Made by a program: the position numbers and the translations under genes. Below the pieces are notes generated by a model that saw nothing but the letters and a program-made list of their open reading frames with translations, ran no database searches and had not been told where the DNA came from. Of a DNA stretch of 17,639 nucleotides, positions 1-6,838 are shown in pieces. The first letter of the stretch is position 1. Every line of letters begins with the position of its first letter. Location: assembly GCA_029934815.1 (NCBI GenBank), contig JAOZLM010000011.1, positions 1 through 17,639 of the forward strand, written 5' to 3'. The stretch is from Desulfocapsa sp. (GTDB lineage: Bacteria; Desulfobacterota; Desulfobulbia; Desulfobulbales; Desulfocapsaceae).

Positions 1-747
1 ACATTTCAGCGTTGACACGACACTAGAAATTTTTAATAAAAACTCGCAATTCCCTTTGGGCCCGAGGATTGAGCTTTTGACAGGCTCAGAAACAGTCAGT
101 CCCAGTTCCAGTGCAAAGGATATGATTTTATTAATCGCCTGCTTATGATGTTCAGGATTTTTAATTACCCCACCTTTAGGAATCATGTCTTTTGGTAGTT
201 CAAACTGAGGCTTTACCAGGCAGATAATAGTGACGTTTTTGCCAAAAAGGGGGAGAAGTGGTGGAATAAGTTTAGTAAGAGAGATAAAGGCTGCATCTAT
301 CACAGCGAGATCTACCCGCTCGGGGACTTGCTCTCTGGTGATTTTTCTGGCATTAAAGCGTTCAATAACTACAACCCGCTTATCCTGGCGAAGCTTCCAG
401 TTAAGCATGCCATAAGCAACATCTACAGCATACACTTTCTGCGCGCCATTCTGCAGTAAACAATCAGTAAATCCGCCGCTTGATGCACCAATATCTAAAC
501 AGATAAGGTCTGCTGGTGAATAGTCAAAATCATGTAATCCACCAGCGAGTTTATAGCCGCCTCGAGAGACATAAGGGCATTTTTTTTTTACACTCGGTAC
601 AGTATCTTCCGGATAGAGAGTACCAGCCTTATCAGCTATATCTCCAGCAACACGCACTTCACCAGCTATGATTAGTTTTCTGGCATGATCTATATCGTCA
701 CAAAGATTCGATCGGATAAGCAGCTCGTCAAGACGGACTTTCTTCAT
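1..747 (-). CDS. tlyA: TlyA-family rRNA 2'-O-methyltransferase / haemolysin A (C-terminus cut by window edge)
   Basis: This reading frame starts at the ATG at 747 and stays open for 249 codons to the window edge, so only the extreme C-terminus is missing. Residues 1-65 form an S4 RNA-binding domain beginning MKKVRLDELLIRSNL. It is followed by the family signature VSRGGYKL and an SAM-binding motif I, DIGASSGGFTDCLL. Further along are a VIDAAFISL block, the KPQFE motif and a late CEFLLKI. These match the FtsJ-like fold and the K-D-K-E type catalytic residues of TlyA proteins, which methylate cytidine 2'-OH in 16S and 23S rRNA in actinobacteria. The gene follows cpoB by 23 nt and probably shares the tol transcript. 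No good Shine-Dalgarno is visible before the ATG. Family assignment is firm; the exact target nucleotide is unknown. Confidence 0.9.
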   Translation of the reverse strand, partial: MKKVRLDELLIRSNLCDDIDHARKLIIAGEVRVAGDIADKAGTLYPEDTVPSVKKKCPYVSRGGYKLAGGLHDFDYSPADLICLDIGASSGGFTDCLLQNGAQKVYAVDVAYGMLNWKLRQDKRVVVIERFNARKITREQVPERVDLAVIDAAFISLTKLIPPLLPLFGKNVTIICLVKPQFELPKDMIPKGGVIKNPEHHKQAINKIISFALELGLTVSEPVKSSILGPKGNCEFLLKISSVVSTLKC

Positions 748-770
748 AAAAGTTGAGAAAAAACAGTTCT

Positions 771-1808
771 CTACTGTAAAGCTGAAAGACGTTGTTGAGC
801 AGTGGCCGATTCCGGAGATGTCGAATAGGATCGCATCAGCTTTTTATAGATGATTTTCGCTGTTTCTTTGTCCGAAAGTTGTTCAAAAGATTCACCCTGC
901 TTTAACAATGCTGTTGCTGCCTGGGGATTACCGGGATAGTTACTGATGATCTGCTGATATTGAATAATTGCCTGATCATACTCCCCCTGCTTGTATAAAC
1001 ATTCCCCCATCATATATCGTGATCTGATTGCGGTGTCGGTATCGCCTTTTGAGGTACTTTTTTCAAAAAGAGTGTAGGCGGATTTGAAATCACCATCCCG
1101 GAATTTCTGTTGTCCTTTAGAGTAAGAATCAAGAACAGGAGCAGCTGCCTTTGGAGCAGCAGCAGTCGTAGCTTTGGGGCTTGTACCGGGAGTTTGCACA
1201 ACCAGGGGTGCAATAACAGTTTGTGAAGGCACAGCTTTAGTAGTTTTCTGCTTCACCATTACTTTTTTAGTTAACGGCTGAATGTGAATAACACCGGAAC
1301 TGGCAATTGAAGCTGTATTACGGGCAACTTTTGCAGCCTGAGCTTTGCGCATAGCCTCATCAGCAGCTTTAGAAGCTGCCCGGGAACGTCGTTCTGCTTC
1401 CTGGACTCTTGCAGCCTGGATGGCCACCAGAGATTCATTTTGCAGAGCAATCTTAGCGTTTAAGTCAGAAATAGTCTGGTTCATCTTTGCATCCTGTTGG
1501 GATGTAAGTGATTGAACAGCCAGTTGCAACTCTTTGTTCTGCTCCTGTAACATACGGTTCATGTGAGAATTCTCTTCGAGTTTCCCTTTCAGTTGCAGTA
1601 ATTCAGTTTGGATCTGGTCAACAGTACCTGAGGAGTCAGCCTGCCGCTGTTGCATTTGTCCAACAGTATTAACCTTCATGTCGTCGAGCTTTTTATTAAT
1701 ACTGCGGACATGGTAGCTCAGTGTATCCACATCCTGTTGAGAGGCGCAACTGCTGAGCAGTGGTATAAGTCCAAGTAGAAGCAGGGGAGTAAGGTATCTT
1801 TTTTTCAT
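771..1808 (-). CDS. cpoB: Tol-Pal system protein YbgF/CpoB, lipoprotein form
   Basis: A 345-residue envelope protein. It begins with a lipoprotein signal peptide ending in the lipobox LLSSC (Cys21). Residues 22-150 are hydrophilic, rich in Gln, Lys and Leu, and look like a coiled coil. An Ala/Lys/Thr-rich linker (about 150-225) follows. The C-terminal 120 residues hold TPR-like repeats with phrases such as SYSKGQQKFRDGDF and CLYKQGEYDQAIIQYQQI, typical of the YbgF C-terminal domain. CpoB couples Tol-driven outer-membrane constriction with peptidoglycan synthesis at division. The E. coli protein is soluble and periplasmic, so the lipobox here implies membrane anchoring. It lies 36 nt after tolB on the same strand, which supports the assignment. 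Confidence 0.9.
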   Translation of the reverse strand: MKKRYLTPLLLLGLIPLLSSCASQQDVDTLSYHVRSINKKLDDMKVNTVGQMQQRQADSSGTVDQIQTELLQLKGKLEENSHMNRMLQEQNKELQLAVQSLTSQQDAKMNQTISDLNAKIALQNESLVAIQAARVQEAERRSRAASKAADEAMRKAQAAKVARNTASIASSGVIHIQPLTKKVMVKQKTTKAVPSQTVIAPLVVQTPGTSPKATTAAAPKAAAPVLDSYSKGQQKFRDGDFKSAYTLFEKSTSKGDTDTAIRSRYMMGECLYKQGEYDQAIIQYQQIISNYPGNPQAATALLKQGESFEQLSDKETAKIIYKKLMRSYSTSPESATAQQRLSALQ

Positions 1809-1844
1809 AATATTGCCTGGAGAAAGTTTCTATATAATAACAAA

Positions 1845-3131
1845 TTAGTTTTCAGTTGCAGCCCAGCGTGGATAGGTCTGATTACCGGTAATAGTAAAGA
1901 GCTGGCGAAGATAACTACCATTTTTCATGATAGCATAAATTTTCTGTTTATTGTCTTTTCTTAAAGAGAAGAGGATCTGTTTGCCATCAGGTGACCAGCT
2001 CGGAGACTCATGATGGCCGGGGCCTGATGTAACCTGCCTGGGGTTGGAGCTTGGTCGTGGAGAAATAGTGTAGATCTGATAAGCGCCATCTACAAGACTT
2101 GAATACGTTATTAAGTCGCCTTTAGGTGACCAGTCGGGTTCAGCATTCTCACGCCCTTTAAAGGTGATACGTTGAACAGCTTTGCTTTTCAAATCCATAA
2201 TAAAAATCTGAGGCCTTCCACTTCTGTCAGAAACAAACGCAACCTGTTTGCCATCCGGTGACCATGTTGGGGAGACGTTTATACCAGATCTTCTGGTAAG
2301 TTGTTTGATTATTTTACCTTTACGATCCATAAGAAACAAGTCTGGATTTCCGTCTTTACTTAAAGTAAGAATCATTTGCGTTCCGTCTGGAGACCACGCA
2401 GGGGCGAGATTCATACCTTTTCTGCGTGATAGTGGTCTTGTGGTACTGGACTGCGTAAGATCTGTTATATACAGGTTTTGATTCCCTGAGTGATAGGAGG
2501 TGTATGTCAGGTATTTTCCACCCGGTACAAAACGGGGTGAAACAACAAGGTTTTTATGGCGGGTTATTTGGCGAACTTCATTTCCTAAAATATCTGCAAG
2601 ATACACTTCTTTTGTATTACTTTTATCTGAAACAAATGCAATTTTACTCAATGCAATACCATCAACACCAGTCATTTCTTTAATAACGGCATTGGCAAAA
2701 CGAAAGAGCATATCGTTTTTCTTGTTTGTAGTGCCATTGTACCTTTTGCCCATCAGCATATCACCTGCGGCTACATCCAGAAGTCGGATCTCTAAAACAA
2801 TACCTTTTGCAGAGTTTACGTAACTTCCCTTTACTACAAAATCAGCACCCAGTGCTTTCCAGTTACTTTCCTGACGATTGCTATATTGTTCCCCGGGAAT
2901 GAGTGAAATGATACCGTGGAATTCCAAAGCTTTTCCTAACACATCAGCAAGTTCCCGACCAAAAACCTGTAATTTGTCAGGCTGGTCACCATTAACGAAC
3001 CATGGAACAGCGATGTTTACTTTTCGGGCATCGGGTGATGTTATGTCGAGGTAAACCAGCTCTTTTGACTGAGCAGATACTGGAATAATGAAAAAGAGGG
3101 CAAGTAATATAATTAGGTAGCGAGATTTCAT
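1845..3131 (-). CDS. tolB: Tol-Pal system beta-propeller protein TolB
   Basis: A 428-residue periplasmic protein with a Sec signal peptide (about residues 1-20, cleavage near VSA-Q). The N-terminal domain (about 25-160) resembles the TolB_N alpha/beta domain. The C-terminal half is a WD40-like beta propeller whose blades repeat WSPDG motifs (for example PAWSPDGTQ, PTWSPDGKQ, PDWSPKGD, PSWSPDGKQ), each followed by a hydrophobic D-x-F/Y strand. TolB binds Pal and links it to the TolQRA energy complex. It lies 205 nt downstream of tolA with its own likely promoter and 36 nt before cpoB. Its length is normal for the family. No strong Shine-Dalgarno sits before the ATG. Confidence 0.96.
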   Translation of the reverse strand: MKSRYLIILLALFFIIPVSAQSKELVYLDITSPDARKVNIAVPWFVNGDQPDKLQVFGRELADVLGKALEFHGIISLIPGEQYSNRQESNWKALGADFVVKGSYVNSAKGIVLEIRLLDVAAGDMLMGKRYNGTTNKKNDMLFRFANAVIKEMTGVDGIALSKIAFVSDKSNTKEVYLADILGNEVRQITRHKNLVVSPRFVPGGKYLTYTSYHSGNQNLYITDLTQSSTTRPLSRRKGMNLAPAWSPDGTQMILTLSKDGNPDLFLMDRKGKIIKQLTRRSGINVSPTWSPDGKQVAFVSDRSGRPQIFIMDLKSKAVQRITFKGRENAEPDWSPKGDLITYSSLVDGAYQIYTISPRPSSNPRQVTSGPGHHESPSWSPDGKQILFSLRKDNKQKIYAIMKNGSYLRQLFTITGNQTYPRWAATEN

Positions 3132-3174
3132 AAGAGATAATGTGGTGAATTTAATAAGGAGGTGATATTGAGTA

Positions 3175-3202
3175 ATTATAAGTGTTTCCCATAGTCAGTC
3201 AA
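3175..3202 (-). promoter_or_regulatory. sigma70-type promoter upstream of tolB
   Basis: On the minus strand a TTGACT -35 box (3197-3202) and a perfect TATAAT -10 box (3175-3180) are separated by 16 nt. The expected start is about 35 nt before the tolB ATG. The 205-nt gap between tolA and tolB contains no credible gene, so an internal promoter giving separate tolB-cpoB-tlyA expression is a natural reading. An internal promoter before tolB is also known in E. coli. Confidence 0.6.
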
Positions 3203-3336
3203 GTTCTTTAATTCGAGACTGTGAGAATGGTACAATAAATAAGTAAAATGCGTAGGATTGATATAGAAAACAGCGAATCTATTTGCTTGTACCAATATGA
3301 ACTACTGATAGTCATAACGCATTGTAAGATTCGGGT

Positions 3337-4263
3337 TTATTGTATCTGCCCGGGTTTAAAACGAAGCCCTAAAGTGTATTGTTGCTCTTTTAAAGCTCTT
3401 GGTATTGCAGGTAATGGATTGGCGTCCTGAATGGTTCTGCTTACAAATTGATCAAAGACTCTGTCACCTGATCTTTTTTCAAAACTGTGTTTTATGATTT
3501 TTCCATTTTGAGCAATAGTTATGACTACAATTGCTGTCAGTTGCGGATCCCATTGTTTGATCTCAGGCAGTGACCAGTACTGGTGCAGATGACTAAAGAT
3601 TGAAGAAAAATATTGCGCTTCAAGGGCACTTGAGCTGCCACCTGAACCCCCAGCTCTTCGGGAATTGTTTTTACTTGTATTCGTTGCAGCGTCAGCACGT
3701 AAGGATTGTTTTAGTGCAGACAACGCTTCGCCAGCGGCAAGTTTTGCTTCTGCTTCAGCGATCGCTTTCTGCCGTTTAGCCTCATCTTGTAGTTCCTGGC
3801 TTCTGGTTTCAAGTTCCTGCTGTCTGGCCAGTGCTTTTTTTCTTTCTGTTGCTTTACGTTTTTTTTCCAAATCCTCAGTACTGCTGCCCGGGGGAATCTT
3901 CTTTTTGAGTTTTCTTTTTAAAGGTTTGATGGATATTGCCTTAGCGGGTTCTGCGGCGGGAGCTGCTTCTACGATTTCGGCTATGGGAGCTGTCTTTGTG
4001 GGGTTTATTTTGGGTACTTTAGCAGCTGCTACGTTTGTTGCCGGCTGTGCAGGCGGTGGAGTAGCCGGAGCAGATGCGGGAGGTAGCATATCTGCTATAT
4101 TGACAAGATTGACAGAAGTAAAATCAGGAAGCTGTGGTCTGTTATGAAGAACTTTAGGAAGAATGATTGCGGAAGAAAGCAACGCAATATGAAAAAGTAT
4201 TGCCAGATTAAACGGAAGTTTCCAGCCCATGGGGGATGCCACTATGCTATATTCTTTGGCCAC
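3337..4263 (-). CDS. tolA: TolA/TonB-family energy-transducing protein
   Basis: A 308-residue protein with a short cytoplasmic N-terminus, one membrane helix (about 17-36), a Pro/Ala-rich stretch (about 60-125), a charged Lys/Glu/Ala-rich helical region (about 125-200), and a C-terminal TonB/TolA-like domain from about 215. The C-terminal domain contains HLHQYWSLPE and a final hydrophobic strand. TolA is the transperiplasmic arm of the TolQRA motor. The chosen start is a GTG, 2 nt after the tolR stop. An ATG 11 codons further in (MGWKLPF) is an alternative. Neither start has a clear Shine-Dalgarno, so translational coupling to tolR is likely. The domain order is standard, but this divergent protein could equally be labelled TonB by homology; the operon favours TolA. 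Confidence 0.88.
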   Translation of the reverse strand: MAKEYSIVASPMGWKLPFNLAILFHIALLSSAIILPKVLHNRPQLPDFTSVNLVNIADMLPPASAPATPPPAQPATNVAAAKVPKINPTKTAPIAEIVEAAPAAEPAKAISIKPLKRKLKKKIPPGSSTEDLEKKRKATERKKALARQQELETRSQELQDEAKRQKAIAEAEAKLAAGEALSALKQSLRADAATNTSKNNSRRAGGSGGSSSALEAQYFSSIFSHLHQYWSLPEIKQWDPQLTAIVVITIAQNGKIIKHSFEKRSGDRVFDQFVSRTIQDANPLPAIPRALKEQQYTLGLRFKPGQIQ

Positions 4264-4265
4264 AA

Positions 4266-4685
4266 TTACTTTGTGGCTTTTTTAGGTTCGGTAATCATTC
4301 CAAGCTTATCAAAACCGGATGCTTTAATTTCAGCCATAATATTGACGACAACTCCATAGGCAACATTTTTATCTGCTTTTAAAAATATCGGTTGTTCACT
4401 GTTTTTGGCATAGAGCTGTTCAAGCTGTTGGCGGAGTAATGCTTCACCAACTTCGATCTTACCAAGAGTAATCTTACCGGTTTTATCCAGTGTAACAATG
4501 AGTGGATCTTCTTTCTGTCGTAAGGATTTCGCCGTTGTTTCAGGAAGATCTACATCTAAGCCTTGAGTCATCATGGGAGCAGTAACCATGAAGATAATCA
4601 GGAGTACCAGCATAACGTCAACCATGGGGGTGACATTAATTTCAGAGACAAAACCTGATCGTGATCTGTTTGTGCTAAATCCCAT
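4266..4685 (-). CDS. tolR: TolR/ExbD-family proton-channel protein
   Basis: A 139-residue inner-membrane protein with one N-terminal helix. The motif INVTPMVDVMLVLLIIFMV (residues 16-34) carries the conserved proton-path aspartate, Asp23. The rest is the periplasmic ExbD domain, with the usual VDLPET and IFLKADKNVAYG-type segments. With TolQ it forms the pmf-driven motor that energises TolA. It lies 11 nt after tolQ and 2 nt before tolA. Naming it TolR rather than ExbD rests on the tolA and tolB neighbours. Confidence 0.95.
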   Translation of the reverse strand: MGFSTNRSRSGFVSEINVTPMVDVMLVLLIIFMVTAPMMTQGLDVDLPETTAKSLRQKEDPLIVTLDKTGKITLGKIEVGEALLRQQLEQLYAKNSEQPIFLKADKNVAYGVVVNIMAEIKASGFDKLGMITEPKKATK

Positions 4686-4696
4686 AGTAGTTTCCC

Positions 4697-5398
4697 TTAA
4701 ACGCGGCTGAGGAGATCCCGTTCAACAAGGTTTAAAAAGTCTGTGGAAAAATTCTGCATTTCATTTTCAATTTCAATTAATCGGTTTGCGTAGAAGTTGT
4801 AGGCAATAACTGCAGGGATAGCAACGGCAAGACCTGCAGCAGTAGCTACAAGTGCTTCTGAAATACCTGGTGCAACAACAGCAAGAGAGGCAGACCCACG
4901 CAATCCTATCTCGTGGAAAGAGGCCATAATTCCCCAGACAGTACCAAACAATCCAATAAATGGCGCAGCAGATCCTGTGGTTGCCAGAAACTGTAAGCTG
5001 CTTCCCAGTTCTGCTATTTCCATGGATTCAGCCTTCCGAATGGCACGCTTTAAATTATCCATGGTGGCAAGTTGCATTTCAAGTGGTTCCGAACCTTTAC
5101 TATTGTCTTTACTGTTTCGAATTTTATTTATTTTCTGAAGTTCTGCAAAACCTGCTGAAAATACCGCTGCTTCAGGACTTAATGGAAATTGCTGTGCTGC
5201 ATCATCCGCATCGTTAAGTGTTTTTGAAGACCAGAATGCTTCCATAAAAGCATCCGTTTCCCGAACGGCCTTTTTGAAAAGACGGGTTTTCATAAAAATG
5301 ATAGACCACGAAGCCAGTGAAAAAATAAGAAGCGTAGCCATAACAGCCTGTCCCATGGGACCGGCATGAAGGATCATGTCAGAAATAGATAATTGCAC
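4697..5398 (-). CDS. tolQ: TolQ/ExbB/MotA-family proton-channel protein
   Basis: A 233-residue inner-membrane protein with three predicted membrane helices (about 17-37, 135-158 and 178-202). The conserved MotA/TolQ/ExbB core TTGSAAPFIGLFGTVWGIM is followed by VAPGISEALVATAAGLAVAIPA, which contains the conserved channel Thr and Pro residues. It starts at a GTG supported by an AAAGGA Shine-Dalgarno about 7 nt upstream. It is the first gene of tolQRAB-cpoB and provides the stator of the Tol motor. Only 67 nt separate it from the small gene upstream, with no obvious terminator, so it may also be reached by read-through from the lipid cluster. Confidence 0.96.
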   Translation of the reverse strand: MQLSISDMILHAGPMGQAVMATLLIFSLASWSIIFMKTRLFKKAVRETDAFMEAFWSSKTLNDADDAAQQFPLSPEAAVFSAGFAELQKINKIRNSKDNSKGSEPLEMQLATMDNLKRAIRKAESMEIAELGSSLQFLATTGSAAPFIGLFGTVWGIMASFHEIGLRGSASLAVVAPGISEALVATAAGLAVAIPAVIAYNFYANRLIEIENEMQNFSTDFLNLVERDLLSRV

Positions 5399-5465
5399 TT
5401 AGTGTTCCTTTAAAAAAAGTAATTTTGTAAATTATTCACATTTATAATTGTCATGCCTGAAAAGG

Positions 5466-5657
5466 TCAACCACAGGCAAGTTTACACAGCTCATCAATAT
5501 GCTGCAGCATTTGATCTTCATATTGAGCAATGGGGACTTCCATTTGGCACTCTGAACAGAGCACAGTTGCATTTTGTCAGCGTCCCTGGACTGTTGCACT
5601 CAAACTTTCGCAGAATATACAAGTAAACAGAGGCTCAAGTTCGTCAGTGCCTGTCAT
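5466..5657 (-). CDS. Candidate small selenoprotein with two CxxC motifs (in-frame UGA at codon 27)
   Basis: The ATG at 5657 overlaps the stop of the dehydratase gene as ATGA, the classic arrangement for coupled translation. After 26 codons the frame meets TGA (5577-5579), then stays open for 36 more codons in the same frame with no frameshift. The two halves match as one protein: CIFC (Cys13, Cys16) lies before the UGA and CSEC (Cys34, Cys37) after it, like the two knuckles of a zinc ribbon, with two more Cys near the C-terminus (58, 62). A SECIS-like hairpin begins 12 nt after the UGA. Read with selenocysteine the product is 63 residues. I do not recognise the family. The alternatives are a recent nonsense mutation or a sequencing error; conserved-looking coding sequence after the UGA and the hairpin argue for Sec. 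Confidence 0.6.
5547..5564 (-). promoter_or_regulatory. Candidate bacterial SECIS hairpin of the 5466-5657 gene
   Basis: Downstream of the UGA at 5577-5579 the mRNA can fold GUGCUCU against AGAGUGC (7 bp, two of them G-U wobbles) around a GUUC loop. The loop G is 20 nt after the UGA. Bacterial SECIS elements lie immediately 3' of the UGA inside the coding region and carry a G (usually GU) at the start of the apical loop at roughly this distance. The helix is short and contains wobbles, so on its own it is moderate evidence. Confidence 0.45.
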
Positions 5658-6094
5658 GTCAGAGTGGCCAGCGTACAGCAAAAATGAGTTCTGACAGCCA
5701 CTTTCTCTTTCACACGTAAAATACCTTTTAGAAACCAGACACCACTGAATGTTTCTTTGAGTGTTACCTGCATTTGCAGGACATCACCCGGACCTACAGG
5801 TCGTTTAAACTTTGTATCGTCTACGCGGGTAATAACCGGAACACCTGAGAGTGTTGTTTCTGAATTTTTTGTCAGGAGTGAAATAAGAAGGGCACCTGTT
5901 TGAAAAAGTGCTTCACAAAGCAATACTCCTGGAAGAATAGGGTGTTCAGGATAATGCCCTTTAAAAACATCCAGATCTTCTGCAACTTTTTTTTCTGTGA
6001 GTATAGAATTGCTGTCCCATTCGAGTATAGAATCGACCCAGAGAAAAGGTGGCCTGTGAGGAATAAGGTCTGTAACTTTTGGGATGGTATTCAT
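5654..6094 (-). CDS. FabZ-like 3-hydroxyacyl-ACP dehydratase (hotdog fold)
   Basis: A 146-residue protein of normal FabZ length. It opens with the family motif PHRPPFLWVD and carries FKGHYPEHPILPGVLLCEAL, which contains the catalytic His47 and Glu61 of FabA/FabZ dehydratases. FabZ enzymes remove water from 3-hydroxyacyl-ACP to give trans-2-enoyl-ACP. It starts 3 nt after fabG-like, and its stop overlaps the start of the candidate selenoprotein gene. Because it sits with a dedicated ketosynthase, ACP, reductase and desaturases, it probably serves that specialised pathway rather than housekeeping fatty acid synthesis. Confidence 0.9.
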   Translation of the reverse strand: MNTIPKVTDLIPHRPPFLWVDSILEWDSNSILTEKKVAEDLDVFKGHYPEHPILPGVLLCEALFQTGALLISLLTKNSETTLSGVPVITRVDDTKFKRPVGPGDVLQMQVTLKETFSGVWFLKGILRVKEKVAVRTHFCCTLATLT

Positions 6095-6097
6095 TGG

Positions 6098-6838
6098 TTA
6101 CAGACCACCATTCACATCAAGTACACTGCCGCTAATATATGCGGCTTCTTTTGACGAGAGGAACAGTACAGCAGCAGCAACTTCTTCAACTTTTCCAAAA
6201 CGTCGCATGGGAACAATTTTTTTATACTCTTTGACCTGGGCAGGAGAGAGGTCGGCAATCAGCTCAGTATCGATAAACCCGGGCGATACACAGTTGACAG
6301 TGATCTTTTTCCTGGCTACTTCCTTGCAAAGACTTCTGCTAAGCCCTATCTGGCCAGCCTTTGAAGCGCCATAATTGGTTTGTCCGGCAAAGCCTAATGA
6401 GGCAACGGGAGAGGTTATATTGATTATGCGCCCATATTTCTGTTTTAGCATAAGCAGAACGGCATGTTTACACATGTTGAATGTACCGCCAAGGTTTATA
6501 TCAATAACCTGCTGCCAGCTTTCGCTGTCCATCAGAGCCAACAGCTTGTCTTTGCGGATACCGGCATTATTTACCAGGATATCTATTGTATCGAAACGTT
6601 CTTCAATATTTACAAAAAACTGTTCTACCTGAACTGGATCTGAAACGTCGCATTGGTGAAGCTCCAGGTTCTCACCATACTGTGAGCATTCCTGCTGAAA
6701 AGCATCAGCGCTTTCTTTATTGCCGCCATAAATACCAATTACCGTCGCTCCTTCTTCTAGGAAGGCAAGGCTGATGGCTTTACCAATGCCTCGACTGGCA
6801 CCAGTTATAACAACTTTTTGTCCACTATATTTTTTCAT
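6098..6838 (-). CDS. FabG-like 3-oxoacyl-ACP reductase (SDR family)
   Basis: A 246-residue short-chain dehydrogenase. It has the NADP-binding TGASRGIG (residues 12-19), NNAG at 90-93, and the catalytic set Asn115, Ser143, Tyr156 and Lys160 (YGASK). The C-terminal ISGSVLDVNGGL is typical of FabG. It would reduce 3-oxoacyl-ACP to 3-hydroxyacyl-ACP, the step between the ketosynthase and the dehydratase of this cluster. Its ATG overlaps the stop of the upstream flavoprotein gene (ATGA), so translation is coupled. Other SDR substrates are possible, but the neighbours favour acyl-ACP. Confidence 0.92.
   Translation of the reverse strand: MKKYSGQKVVITGASRGIGKAISLAFLEEGATVIGIYGGNKESADAFQQECSQYGENLELHQCDVSDPVQVEQFFVNIEERFDTIDILVNNAGIRKDKLLALMDSESWQQVIDINLGGTFNMCKHAVLLMLKQKYGRIINITSPVASLGFAGQTNYGASKAGQIGLSRSLCKEVARKKITVNCVSPGFIDTELIADLSPAQVKEYKKIVPMRRFGKVEEVAAAVLFLSSKEAAYISGSVLDVNGGL

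Noticed and set aside
3157..3170. Plus-strand AAGGAGGTGAT, a perfect Shine-Dalgarno-like string
   Set aside because: The frames starting right after it stop within a few codons, so no gene uses it. It is opposite the tolB leader.
3248..3430. Plus-strand open frame in the tolA-tolB gap
   Set aside because: Half of it overlaps the conserved tolA C-terminus antisense. It has no ribosome site and no recognisable domain.
5458..5468. Reading the final TGA of the 5466-5657 gene as selenocysteine too
   Set aside because: No SECIS-like hairpin follows it at the right distance, and the Cys-rich domain is already complete.
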